Positions 1-7,811 of a stretch of 17,790 nucleotides of DNA are shown here, piece after piece. The translations under genes were made by a program, and so were the position numbers. The first letter of the stretch is position 1, and each line of letters opens with the position of its first letter. Location of the stretch: NCBI GenBank assembly GCA_913048545.1, contig CAJWWH010000027.1, positions 1-17,790 of the forward strand, read 5' to 3'. This stretch comes from an uncultured Opitutia bacterium (GTDB lineage: Bacteria; Verrucomicrobiota; Verrucomicrobiae; Opitutales; MB11C04). Below the pieces are notes generated by a model. The model saw only the letters and a program-made list of their open reading frames with translations. It was not told the origin of the DNA and ran no database searches.

Positions 1-743
1 CGGATCGGATCGAAGCCCCCGTCGTACATTCCCCGGTATTTTTTAATATCCCGGGGAAGTGCATGCATCGGCCAATGAGCGGTGGTGTAAGCGAGGTAAA
101 GAAAGAACGGTTTTTCAGCATCGCTCTTTTCATGGTCTTTGAGAAACCTGACTGCGTTATCACTGATCGCATCGGTGTAATAATAAGTCTCCGGTTGATA
201 ATCGGAGTCATTGACCGGAGTGATGTAAGTGTTCTCCCGGCACAGAGTGGCCGGGTCGTAAAAACTGCCGGCTCCGGTAATGGTTCCGTAAAACCGGTCG
301 AATCCGCGCTGGCGGGGCCAGTTCTCCTTTGGGCCCTCGGGACGGGTGTGTTTTGTAACATGCCACTTTCCAGACATGTAATTCTGATAACCAGCCAGTC
401 CCAAAGCCTCTGCGATAGTCAGAATATTTCTGCCCAGCTCACCCTGGTACCCGGGCAGTTTCTTATCCCCCGTCATCAGTCCAATTCCGGCCTGGTGCTG
501 GTAGAGACCCGACAACAGAGATGCCCGGGTTGGACAGCAACGGGCGGCGTTGTAAAATTGGGAAAAACGCAGACCGTCTTTCGCAAGGGAGTCAAGGTTA
601 GGGGTTTGAATCTCGCCCCCGAAGCATCCAATATCCGAATAACCCATATCATCGGACAGGATGATCACAAAATTAGGCTTGGCTCCGGAAGTAATCGAGC
701 CAAGCACAAGAAGACCGATTAAAAAAAATCGGTTGCAACTCAT
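1..743 (-). CDS. Arylsulfatase, S1 family (3' end beyond window)
   Basis: About 247 N-terminal residues are visible; the C-terminus lies beyond the left edge. A hydrophobic signal peptide (residues 4-21) predicts export to the periplasm. The sulfatase fold follows: a DDMGYSDIG metal-binding motif at 31-39 and the active-site motif CCPTRASLLSG at 69-79. Cys69 fits CxPxR and would become formylglycine, which needs a maturation enzyme not seen here. A conserved SGKWH (about 120-125) and a PFFLYLAYTTAHWP stretch further downstream are also typical. The family hydrolyses sulfate esters; in PVC marine bacteria the substrates are usually sulfated polysaccharides, but the exact substrate cannot be read here. 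The ATG at 743-741 overlaps the TGA of the upstream gene (ATGA), so translation is probably coupled to the TIM-barrel gene. I translated this strand by hand from the sequence. Confidence 0.93.
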   Translation of the reverse strand, partial: MSCNRFFLIGLLVLGSITSGAKPNFVIILSDDMGYSDIGCFGGEIQTPNLDSLAKDGLRFSQFYNAARCCPTRASLLSGLYQHQAGIGLMTGDKKLPGYQGELGRNILTIAEALGLAGYQNYMSGKWHVTKHTRPEGPKENWPRQRGFDRFYGTITGAGSFYDPATLCRENTYITPVNDSDYQPETYYYTDAISDNAVRFLKDHEKSDAEKPFFLYLAYTTAHWPMHALPRDIKKYRGMYDGGFDPI

Positions 744-1639
744 GCAGAAGCAAAGGATTTCACAATCAGTTTCATCGACGCCTTAACTCCCGCAACAGGC
801 TCGAGAGCGCTGCCCTCCCATTCAATGGCGAGAATTCCTTCATATGAAGACTGCTGAATCATTTTCATCAGTCGTGGATAATCAAAATCGGGCTGATTTC
901 CATTTTTGTCAAAGCTGTGCATCTTACAGGAAACGGTCACGGTATGCGGAAGCATGGCTTTTGTACCCTTGTAGACATTATCCTTTAACTTTCCGAAATC
1001 CGGCATCAGTTTGAGGGCGGGGTGTTTCAGCTTGGTGGCGACCTCCGCGAGAAACGCTCCTTTTTGACTTAGGCTGGAAGCCCCGGGTTCAATTGCGATC
1101 GTCAGGTTCTTCTTTGCCGCCTCATCAGCCAAAGGTTTGAGTGCTTCCACACTCGCCTGCAGACCGGCTACTGGATCGGTTCCCGGAGCCTTAAGAAAAA
1201 CCCGGACCATCGGTGCTCCCAATTGAACCGCACGGTTAAACGAAGCGGTTATTTTGGCGGTACTGGCCTCCCGTTTTTTGGGTGAGGCGTCAAGGGCACC
1301 CGACATCAGTAAAAATAAATCAGTACCTGCCTGGTCCGCTTTTTTTCGCATCATCGCCAAATACTTGGGGTCATCTAATTTATCCTTGGGCAGGCCGCCC
1401 TCCCAAAGATCAATCGCATGGATCCCAAATTGATCGACAGTGAATTTTGGAAAATCGAGGGCATCAAGTGAGCCATCTTTTAGTAATGCACGAAGAGAGT
1501 ACTGGGAAAGACCAATAGTAAATCTCATTTTTTTATGATGTTTGGCAGATAAGGGAATTGAAAAAGCCGAACTCGCTAATCCGATTCCCCCACTCGTTTG
1601 CAAAAAAGAACGACGGTTTATTGATTTGTACATCCGCAT
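740..1639 (-). CDS. Tat-exported sugar-phosphate isomerase/epimerase-like TIM-barrel protein
   Basis: 299 residues. The N-terminus carries a twin-arginine signal (NRRSFLQ at 8-14, then a glycine/alanine-rich hydrophobic stretch to about 32), so the protein is probably exported folded. The rest resembles the xylose isomerase-like TIM barrel family (AP endonuclease 2 type). Likely metal ligands by position are Glu184 (AIEPG), Asp214 (MPDFG), His241 (KMHSF) and Glu273 or Glu275 (AIEWEG). Such proteins isomerise or epimerise sugars, but the reaction of exported PVC members is mostly unknown. The start could be Met1 or Met3 (1633); neither has a Shine-Dalgarno. Its stop overlaps the sulfatase start, so the two form a two-gene operon, suggesting work on the same sugar. 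The family call is solid; substrate is unassigned. Confidence 0.88.
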   Translation of the reverse strand: MRMYKSINRRSFLQTSGGIGLASSAFSIPLSAKHHKKMRFTIGLSQYSLRALLKDGSLDALDFPKFTVDQFGIHAIDLWEGGLPKDKLDDPKYLAMMRKKADQAGTDLFLLMSGALDASPKKREASTAKITASFNRAVQLGAPMVRVFLKAPGTDPVAGLQASVEALKPLADEAAKKNLTIAIEPGASSLSQKGAFLAEVATKLKHPALKLMPDFGKLKDNVYKGTKAMLPHTVTVSCKMHSFDKNGNQPDFDYPRLMKMIQQSSYEGILAIEWEGSALEPVAGVKASMKLIVKSFASA

Positions 1640-1685
1640 ATTTATCTAGCTTTTAAACTTCACTACAATAATAAATATTGGCTTT

Positions 1686-1716
1686 TTTATAAAATTTAAA
1701 CTTATTCCTTTGCCAA
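1686..1716 (-). promoter_or_regulatory. Candidate sigma70-type promoter for the TIM-barrel/sulfatase operon
   Basis: Read on the minus strand: TTGGCA (1716-1711, five of six to the -35 consensus), 19 bp, then TATAAA (1691-1686, five of six to the -10 consensus). Transcription would begin about 40 bp before the ATG at 1639. The 19-bp spacer is longer than ideal. The -35 lies within a small inverted repeat (CCTTT/AAAGG, 1707-1720) that could be an operator. The region is very AT-rich, so chance matches are likely. Confidence 0.35.
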
Positions 1717-1750
1717 AAGGTTAGGATTCGGGAATCTGATCTTCTCCACT

Positions 1751-3700
1751 ATGATCATCCTTTCAAATATTAGTAAGGCCTACGGGCCGAAAACCTTGTT
1801 CTCAGATGTTTCCCTGAGGCTAGTAAGGGGTGAGAAACTTGGCTTAGTCGGTCCAAATGGCGCAGGCAAAACCACTCTATTCTCAATTATTCTTGGCGAA
1901 TTGGAGGAGGACAGTGGAAAAGTGGAGCTCGAGCGAGGCAAAAGAATTGGTTTTCTTCCCCAGGAAAGTGCACCCACTCAAGATGAAACCGTTCTTGAAT
2001 TAGCCACCGCAATCTCAAGTGAACTTTCTCAGATTCAGAAGAAGCTACGCCTCCACTCCGACCCGGAAGACCCGGTCAGAATACAGGCACTTGAAGAATT
2101 TGCAGAACAGGAGGGTTTTTCGCTGGAAGCAAAAGCAAAGAAAATATTATCCGGATTAGCCTTTCAGCAGAGTGATTTTAATAAAACCGCAAACACCCTG
2201 AGCGGAGGGTGGATTATGCGTGCCCACCTCGCCCGCCTATTGGTCATGGAACCCGACCTCTTAATGCTGGATGAACCGACCAACCATCTCGATCTCGAAA
2301 CCCTGGGCTGGTTTCAAAATCAATTATCAAGGTATTCGGGAGCGATTCTCACCATTTCTCATGACCGGGCATTTCTTAACGGTATCTGTGATGGCATCCT
2401 CGAAATTGCCCATGGCCGGCTTCACCGCTACCAGGGAAATTACGATCGCTACCTCTCCCAAAAAGCGGAACGGGAAGCACAGCACCGTGCCGCTTACCGA
2501 AATCAACAGCGGGAAATTGCTCATCATGAGGATTTCATACGACGCTTCCGGGCTAAAGCATCCAAGGCATCTCAGGCTCAGGCCCGAATTAAACAGCTTG
2601 AAAAAATGGACCGGATCCCGGCACCCGAAGCAGAGGCGGAAACCCTTTCCTTTCGATTTCCCCAACCGGAACGAAGTGGTCAGCGGGTGGCCACCCTGAA
2701 CAAGGTCAGGCAAGCCTATGGTGACCATCTGGTCTATGAAAACCTAAGCCTCGAAGTTGAAAAGTTGGAAAGGATTGTACTTGTCGGCCCGAATGGTGCG
2801 GGTAAATCAACCCTGCTTAAAATCCTCGCCGAACTGGTCCCAATAGAGTCCGGAGAAAGGGAGCTCGGACACCAGGTCAGCGTGGGATACTTCTCACAGC
2901 AAAGAGTGGACCTGCTCAATTTAGAAAATACAGTTTTGGATGAAGCCATGCAAAAGGTTAAGACCCAGGTGCATACTCAGGATGTCAGAGGTATGCTCGG
3001 AACTTTTCTTTTCCGAGGGGATGATGTTTTTAAGAAAGTGAAAGTGTTAAGCGGTGGTGAAAAAAGTCGCCTCGCCTTGGTTAAACTTTTGCTCTCTCCG
3101 CCCAACCTCATGCTTTTGGACGAGCCTACCACCCACCTGGATATGCCAAGTATAGATGCGGTTATTCAGGCCCTGAAAGATTACACAGGAACCTTAATCT
3201 TTGTCAGTCATGACCTCCACTTCATTCGTGCACTGGCAAAAAGAACGATTCGAATTGAGGCCGGAAAAACAACCCACTTTGCAGGTGATTACGATTATTA
3301 CCTTTGGAAATCCGGATCAGCATCTGAAAAGCAGGGCTTGGTTGAAGGCCTGCGGGATGCCAGACCGGATCAACTTTCAGGTTCCCAGGGAAAAAATAAA
3401 CCGGTCAGTGCAAAAGAAAGAAGGCGAATCAAAGCCGAGGCGCAGAAAGAAGCTTCTCGAAAACGAAAAAAAATCGAGCAAACAATTGCCAGGCTGGAAA
3501 AAGAAATCCTTTCCTTTGAAGAGGAACAGGCGGAGGTAAATGAACTGCTCGCGGACCCGGAATCCTACAACGACCCGGAAAAAGGCAAAATTCTCAACGA
3601 ACGAGCCTCCCGAATTGCCCGCAGGTTAAAGGAAAGAAATTACGAGTGGGAAATTGAAGCTCAAAAACTAAGCGACCTACAGACCGGTTCCACTGCTTAG
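1751..3700 (+). CDS. ABC-F family ATPase (YheS/Uup-like)
   Basis: 649 residues, two ABC ATPase domains and no membrane segment, as expected for soluble ABC-F proteins that act on the ribosome. Domain 1: Walker A GPNGAGKT 34-41, signature LSGGW 150-154, Walker B LLMLDEP 170-176, switch His204. The linker (about 235-290) is rich in charged residues and contains the RFRAKASKASQAQAR segment typical of the P-site tRNA-interaction motif. Domain 2: GPNGAGKS 346-353, LSGGE 433-437, LMLLDEP 453-459, His487. A charged C-terminal coiled coil (about 560-645) matches the YheS/Uup architecture and length (about 635-640). Known members resolve stalled ribosomes or protect them from antibiotics; nothing here specifies which. 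It is transcribed alone, divergent from the TIM-barrel operon. No Shine-Dalgarno is seen before the ATG. Confidence 0.96.
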   Translation: MIILSNISKAYGPKTLFSDVSLRLVRGEKLGLVGPNGAGKTTLFSIILGELEEDSGKVELERGKRIGFLPQESAPTQDETVLELATAISSELSQIQKKLRLHSDPEDPVRIQALEEFAEQEGFSLEAKAKKILSGLAFQQSDFNKTANTLSGGWIMRAHLARLLVMEPDLLMLDEPTNHLDLETLGWFQNQLSRYSGAILTISHDRAFLNGICDGILEIAHGRLHRYQGNYDRYLSQKAEREAQHRAAYRNQQREIAHHEDFIRRFRAKASKASQAQARIKQLEKMDRIPAPEAEAETLSFRFPQPERSGQRVATLNKVRQAYGDHLVYENLSLEVEKLERIVLVGPNGAGKSTLLKILAELVPIESGERELGHQVSVGYFSQQRVDLLNLENTVLDEAMQKVKTQVHTQDVRGMLGTFLFRGDDVFKKVKVLSGGEKSRLALVKLLLSPPNLMLLDEPTTHLDMPSIDAVIQALKDYTGTLIFVSHDLHFIRALAKRTIRIEAGKTTHFAGDYDYYLWKSGSASEKQGLVEGLRDARPDQLSGSQGKNKPVSAKERRRIKAEAQKEASRKRKKIEQTIARLEKEILSFEEEQAEVNELLADPESYNDPEKGKILNERASRIARRLKERNYEWEIEAQKLSDLQTGSTA

Positions 3701-3733
3701 CTTTTTGGCCACAGGGCCCTTATTCCAGTCCAC

Positions 3734-4978
3734 TCATCTACCTTTTTGAGGAGTTAAAAAACTGGCAACCTTAGTAAACCCAAAAGCACCACAATCATTT
3801 GCAATCAACGCACCTCCGTCTTTGGTTATGCAAACATCCTCCCCTGCCCAGTCTGATTCTTTCGATCCATAAATACCCTCCCATTGTAATGTTCCGCTCC
3901 GATCCACTTTGATTAAATAAATCTTCCACTGACCGGACGGGCCCGAAATATGTCCTCTTTTTTCATACCGCTGGGTTTCATCTCCGGTACCCGCAACGGC
4001 CAACCAGCCTCCGTCCGGAGTTGAACGGGCTCCCCATACTTCATCGTGAATCCATTTACCATCATAACCACGAGGCTGTCCAAAAAAACGGGTCCAGAGT
4101 ACTTCGCCATTTTGATTAAGTGAAGTAAGTTCAATGTCCCAATTTTTACTCAGGTTACTTTTGCGGGTATGACCGGCAAGCAGAACTTCTTGTTCAAGCC
4201 CTGTATCAAAGCCCCAATAAACTGTGTGGTAAGTTTTAGCCCAGTTAATTTCCCCAGCCCGGTTAATTTGTAAGAGGTTATAATCAGGTGACTCTTCATC
4301 TTTGGGATGACAGGCCAAAAGAAAATGACCCCCCGATTCTTTGATCCGATACCCCGATGATGTATAGGCCGACAAATCCGTTTTCCATTCTTCTTTTCCA
4401 CCCGAATCCGTTTTAATTAATATTCCCTTTCCCCAGTTTAAAAAGGTCCCCTCAGCTAATCCGTCCCGGTATCCAGTTGCCCAGATATCTCCATTTTCGG
4501 CCTCGGTCACGCCCTCGAATGCATCTTCCTTACCGAGATTCCAGGTACGGATCCAAATTGCATTTCCCGATCGTGCATCCACCTTGATTAATGACGCATC
4601 CAGGTTCAAACTTCCAGCCACTAAATAATGTCCATCCCTTGTTTCCAAAACACAATTACCAAGGTTGTATCCAATTGTACCAAATTCTTTTTTCCAAATC
4701 AGTTTTCCGAGGTGGTCCGTTTTGACCAGAAAAATCTTCGCCGTTCGGTCTTCCACAAAACCAGTTTCACCAACCATTAAAAAACCTAGGTCACTGGTTT
4801 GAATGACATAGTGTGGATGGCTCTCTTCCCCACTTCCATTGTATGATTTATGCCAGGAGACTTGAGGTGCCCGAATCAATCCCCCTTGGTTAACACTCGA
4901 TGAAGTTTGCTGTGAAATTAGAGTAAATGCTCCGCAAAACAGAAGCAAAACCAAAAAAAATATCGTTTTTGTTCTCAT
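3734..4978 (-). CDS. Exported repeat protein, probable beta-propeller
   Basis: 414 residues with a Sec signal peptide (hydrophobic 6-21, likely cleavage near 22-24; Cys15 is not in a proper lipobox). The mature part consists of six or seven degenerate repeats of about 45-55 residues. Each runs roughly 'DGGxLxxG ... xxLIKxDxxGxxxWxxxxG', for example around 62-110, 111-158, 159-210, 211-257, 258-314, 315-381 and 382-410. Such repeats are characteristic of secreted or periplasmic beta-propellers of the PQQ/BamB-like or 'DGGY' kind, usually involved in binding rather than catalysis. No enzyme motif is seen. It lies 21 bp downstream of the MYG1-like gene on the same strand and is probably co-transcribed. 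It converges with the ABC-F gene, with 33 bp between the stops. The molecular function is unknown. Confidence 0.85.
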   Translation of the reverse strand: MRTKTIFFLVLLLFCGAFTLISQQTSSSVNQGGLIRAPQVSWHKSYNGSGEESHPHYVIQTSDLGFLMVGETGFVEDRTAKIFLVKTDHLGKLIWKKEFGTIGYNLGNCVLETRDGHYLVAGSLNLDASLIKVDARSGNAIWIRTWNLGKEDAFEGVTEAENGDIWATGYRDGLAEGTFLNWGKGILIKTDSGGKEEWKTDLSAYTSSGYRIKESGGHFLLACHPKDEESPDYNLLQINRAGEINWAKTYHTVYWGFDTGLEQEVLLAGHTRKSNLSKNWDIELTSLNQNGEVLWTRFFGQPRGYDGKWIHDEVWGARSTPDGGWLAVAGTGDETQRYEKRGHISGPSGQWKIYLIKVDRSGTLQWEGIYGSKESDWAGEDVCITKDGGALIANDCGAFGFTKVASFLTPQKGR

Positions 4979-4999
4979 ACCAAAAAGAAATGGATATTC

Positions 5000-5863
5000 T
5001 TAGGGATGGTAAGATTGAATCAGCATCTCCTGTAAACGCTCCTTATTCACCGCTGAGGTCTTGGCGATAAAACCACGGGCATGAGCAAAATGGACATCCG
5101 CTTCACCTTCCACTTTACTAAAATCCATCCGTGCATCATCATTGTAACGCCTCATACCATATCCTTGACCCCGGCTATCTGGGGATAGAACAGCAATAAT
5201 CTCTTTCTCCAATCCAAGAGCCCTCACCTGGTAACCCAACACATCGGATGCACCCTCCGGAAGAGAACTAATCCGGGGTAGGAAGAGAACTTTAAACTCA
5301 TCCTTGTCTTTCTTTAAATTCCAGACTTCGGTGAATTGGGAAACTTCGTTTAATTTGGATCGCAGGTTGGTGATGAACTCGACAAGATCTTTCCCAATCA
5401 TTCGCATCACTTCCCAAATCGGTTCCCCGGGATGATGTTCGGTCTGAGCTGCAAAATTCTTGAGCAGTGTGATATCGAGGGGAGAATTTAATTTCGCTAA
5501 AGTTTCACGATCCATATCTAGCCACTTAGCTGTGTCTTTCGGACCCCTGCAATCAAACCACTCCGCCACCTCAAGCCATGGGCAGAACTCGCGGGCATCC
5601 TCATAAATTCCAAGGTATTGAAGAACGAGCGATAGCGCACAGGTGGGCACATGGTCACGGGGGAATTGATGATGATCGAAGACCAACCTTTCAGGTGCAT
5701 GCTCTCCTCCGACATCAAGCACGGCAATACTCGAATCTAAAAGATCCGACTCCAAGGGCTCCCGACGAAAGATCGAAACCTGGTGTTGGAATAACAGGAC
5801 GGCACAGGCAAGGAAGTCATCTTTATGAGCACCTCCTGGATGAGTGATAATGGAAGAAATCAT
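5000..5863 (-). CDS. MYG1/UPF0160 family DHH-like nuclease
   Basis: 287 residues, close to the usual length of bacterial MYG1 homologues. Visible family marks are the N-terminal THPGGAHKDDFLA motif (His8, His13, Asp15, Asp16), the DVGG motif at 50-53 and VFDHHQ at 61-66 (Asp63, His64, His65). These resemble the metal-binding motifs of DHH phosphoesterases. The C-terminal FAHARGF matches the conserved end of the family. Eukaryotic MYG1 is a 3'-5' RNA exonuclease of nucleus and mitochondria; by homology this is probably a cytoplasmic metal-dependent RNA or nucleotide phosphodiesterase, which is inference. There is no signal peptide. It is the first gene of a probable two-gene unit with the exported repeat protein downstream, an odd pairing because the two products should be in different compartments. 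Confidence 0.9.
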   Translation of the reverse strand: MISSIITHPGGAHKDDFLACAVLLFQHQVSIFRREPLESDLLDSSIAVLDVGGEHAPERLVFDHHQFPRDHVPTCALSLVLQYLGIYEDAREFCPWLEVAEWFDCRGPKDTAKWLDMDRETLAKLNSPLDITLLKNFAAQTEHHPGEPIWEVMRMIGKDLVEFITNLRSKLNEVSQFTEVWNLKKDKDEFKVLFLPRISSLPEGASDVLGYQVRALGLEKEIIAVLSPDSRGQGYGMRRYNDDARMDFSKVEGEADVHFAHARGFIAKTSAVNKERLQEMLIQSYHP

Positions 5864-6145
5864 GTTACATCAAGGTGAAGATGAACGCATGAATGTCGAA
5901 CGGAAAATCCCTAATCCGTGTGTCCACTTAGTCTCATAGGAATCAATAAAAAAACTTCGGCAAAGATCTCCTTGTCCCTTTTTCTGAATTCGTCTATATA
6001 TTTACCTTTGTGTGCATTTTTGCACCTTTGGCGTGGTGGTAATCAAAAAACGGGAAATATTTACTATTTGAATTCCCTCAAAAGGTTTTATCAGGAGCCA
6101 ATGCTTATCCATTTCAATTCTCTTTTCATTTAACTTACCTTTATC
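5864..6145. other. Divergent intergenic region between MYG1-like and SulP genes
   Basis: 282 bp of AT-rich sequence between two divergent genes. I see no convincing coding region and no clear -35/-10 pair on either strand. It holds a small perfect hairpin (6012-6025) flanked by a direct repeat ACCTTTG (6004-6010 and 6024-6030), noted separately. A short open frame here ends at the TAA at 6131-6133, in frame with and 12 bp before the SulP GTG; its translation shows no family resemblance. Confidence 0.6.
6012..6025. promoter_or_regulatory. Small hairpin in the SulP upstream region
   Basis: GTGCA (6012-6016) and TGCAC (6021-6025) form a 5-bp perfect stem with a TTTT loop about 120 bp before the SulP start. 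The copies of ACCTTTG on either side, 20 bp apart, make it look like a protein-binding site or a leader structure. It is short enough to be chance. Confidence 0.2.
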
Positions 6146-7753
6146 GTGTTTAAATTAATTTATCGAAAATTCGGCAACCGAATACAAGCAAAGGACGATG
6201 TCCTATCCGGCTTAACCGTTGCACTGGCACTGGTCCCCGAGGCCGTTGCCTTTGCGATTATTGCTGGAGTTACACCCATCATCGGGTTGTACGCCGCCTT
6301 TATCATTTGCCTGATCACCGCAGTGCTTGGTGGAAGACCGGGAATGATTTCGGGGGCAACCGGTGCACTGGCAGTAATCATGGTTTCTCTGGTCATACTT
6401 GGTAATGAAAAAGGGGAGGCACTTGGACTGGGGACGGATATGGGAACCCAGTACCTTTTTGCAACGGTCATCTTGATGGGGATTATCCAAATTGGGTGCG
6501 GAGTATTGAAACTGGGACGTTTCGTCCGTTTAATTCCCCAACCCGTTATGTTTGGTTTTGTGAACGGATTGGCCATTGTTATTTTTGAGGCCCAATTCCC
6601 GATGTTTACCGATAGCCCGACCACCCCCGGTTCTAGCTGGCTCGCTGGAAACGACATGTATCTCATGCTCGGACTTGTCGTTCTGACGATGGGCATTATT
6701 CATTTCTTACCCAGGCTCACCACCCAATTACCCTCCTCTCTTGTAGCGATTGTTTCAACCAGTTGTCTTGTAATTGGCTTAAATTTGGACACGCTTGTCG
6801 TCAAAGATATGGCATCAATTGGAGGAGAGCTTCCTAGTATTGTATCATTCTCAATCCCATTTAACTGGGACACCATCCAGTTCATTGCTCCTTTTGCTTT
6901 TATCCTCGCTGCTGTCGGGTTGATCGAGTCCTTAATGACCCTTACCCTGATTGATGAACTGACTGAGACCCGTGGAAACAGTACTCGTGAATGCCTTGGT
7001 CAAGGAGCGGCCAATGTGATCACCGGATTTTTCGGAGGCATGGGAGGATGTGCGATGATTGGCCAGAGCATCATTAATATTCGATCCGGTGGACGGGGAC
7101 GATTATCGGGCATCGCAGCCGGAACCTTCTTACTCTGCTTTATTCTTTTTGCGAGTTCTTTAATTGAACGTATTCCGTTAGCAGCCCTGACTGGGGTTAT
7201 GTTTATGGTTGTCATCGGTACTTTTGAATGGTCCAGCCTTCGTATACTCAGAAAAATCCCAAAAACCGATGCATTTGTAATTATTCTGGTTTCCGGCATC
7301 ACAGTGATCACCCATAACCTTGCCCTTGCAGTGGTGAGCGGGGTAATCGTTTCCGCACTCGGATTTGCATGGAAATCAGCTCAGCACATCCATAGAAACT
7401 CGGAAATAAAAGAGGATAATTCAAAGGTTTATTTCCTCCACGGCCCGCTCTTTTTTGGTTCGATCACAGATTTTAATCAGGGGTTCAATCCGGCTGAAGA
7501 TCCGGATGAAGTAATTGTCGACATGATGGACTCGCGGGTTTGGGATCATTCCGGACTGGAAGCGATCCAAAAATTGGGGGCCCGCTACCAGGCGGTAGGA
7601 AAAAATATAAAATTACAGCACATTAGCAGTAACTGCCGAGAACTGCTTAAAAAAGCGGGCAGTATGGTCGATATTGTGGTACTTCCAGATGATCCCAGTT
7701 ATCATGTAGCTAATTTAATCAAGTCAGACCGAATGCCTTCCGCGAGGACCTAA
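6146..7753 (+). CDS. SulP family inorganic anion transporter with STAS domain
   Basis: 535 residues. The N-terminal SulP membrane domain (about 15-410, roughly a dozen hydrophobic segments) begins with the family hallmark GLTVALALVPEAVAFAIIAG at 22-41. It contains the highly conserved GQGAANVITGFFGGMGGCAM segment at 285-304, followed by IGQS and SGGRGRLSG. The cytoplasmic STAS domain is at about 425-515, with DHSG (467-470) at the place of the usual phosphorylatable loop. SulP carriers import sulfate, bicarbonate or dicarboxylates, mostly with Na+ or H+. The QGxxNxxxGxxGGMGGCAMIGQ signature occurs also in BicA-type bicarbonate carriers, so the substrate is open. Sulfate would fit the nearby sulfatase only loosely. 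The start is GTG, because an in-frame TAA sits at 6131-6133 and the next ATG would remove the first membrane segments. No Shine-Dalgarno is seen. Confidence 0.94.
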   Translation: MFKLIYRKFGNRIQAKDDVLSGLTVALALVPEAVAFAIIAGVTPIIGLYAAFIICLITAVLGGRPGMISGATGALAVIMVSLVILGNEKGEALGLGTDMGTQYLFATVILMGIIQIGCGVLKLGRFVRLIPQPVMFGFVNGLAIVIFEAQFPMFTDSPTTPGSSWLAGNDMYLMLGLVVLTMGIIHFLPRLTTQLPSSLVAIVSTSCLVIGLNLDTLVVKDMASIGGELPSIVSFSIPFNWDTIQFIAPFAFILAAVGLIESLMTLTLIDELTETRGNSTRECLGQGAANVITGFFGGMGGCAMIGQSIINIRSGGRGRLSGIAAGTFLLCFILFASSLIERIPLAALTGVMFMVVIGTFEWSSLRILRKIPKTDAFVIILVSGITVITHNLALAVVSGVIVSALGFAWKSAQHIHRNSEIKEDNSKVYFLHGPLFFGSITDFNQGFNPAEDPDEVIVDMMDSRVWDHSGLEAIQKLGARYQAVGKNIKLQHISSNCRELLKKAGSMVDIVVLPDDPSYHVANLIKSDRMPSART

Positions 7754-7811
7754 GTCGTTAGTTAAGTCAGAGGAGCGCTTACTCGTTCGAATAACTCAAT
7801 AAGTTTGGGAC

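Noticed and set aside
63..722. A 219-codon open frame on the plus strand
   Set aside because: It is antisense to the sulfatase, whose minus-strand translation carries unmistakable motifs; the plus-strand product resembles nothing.
3713..3720. AGGGCCCT palindrome between the ABC-F and repeat-protein genes as terminator
   Set aside because: It is a self-complementary 8-mer with no loop or T-run; not enough for a terminator call.
5918..6133. A 71-codon open frame before the SulP gene
   Set aside because: Composition is unlike a protein, there is no family resemblance, and it ends in frame just before the SulP GTG; more likely open by chance in AT-rich DNA.
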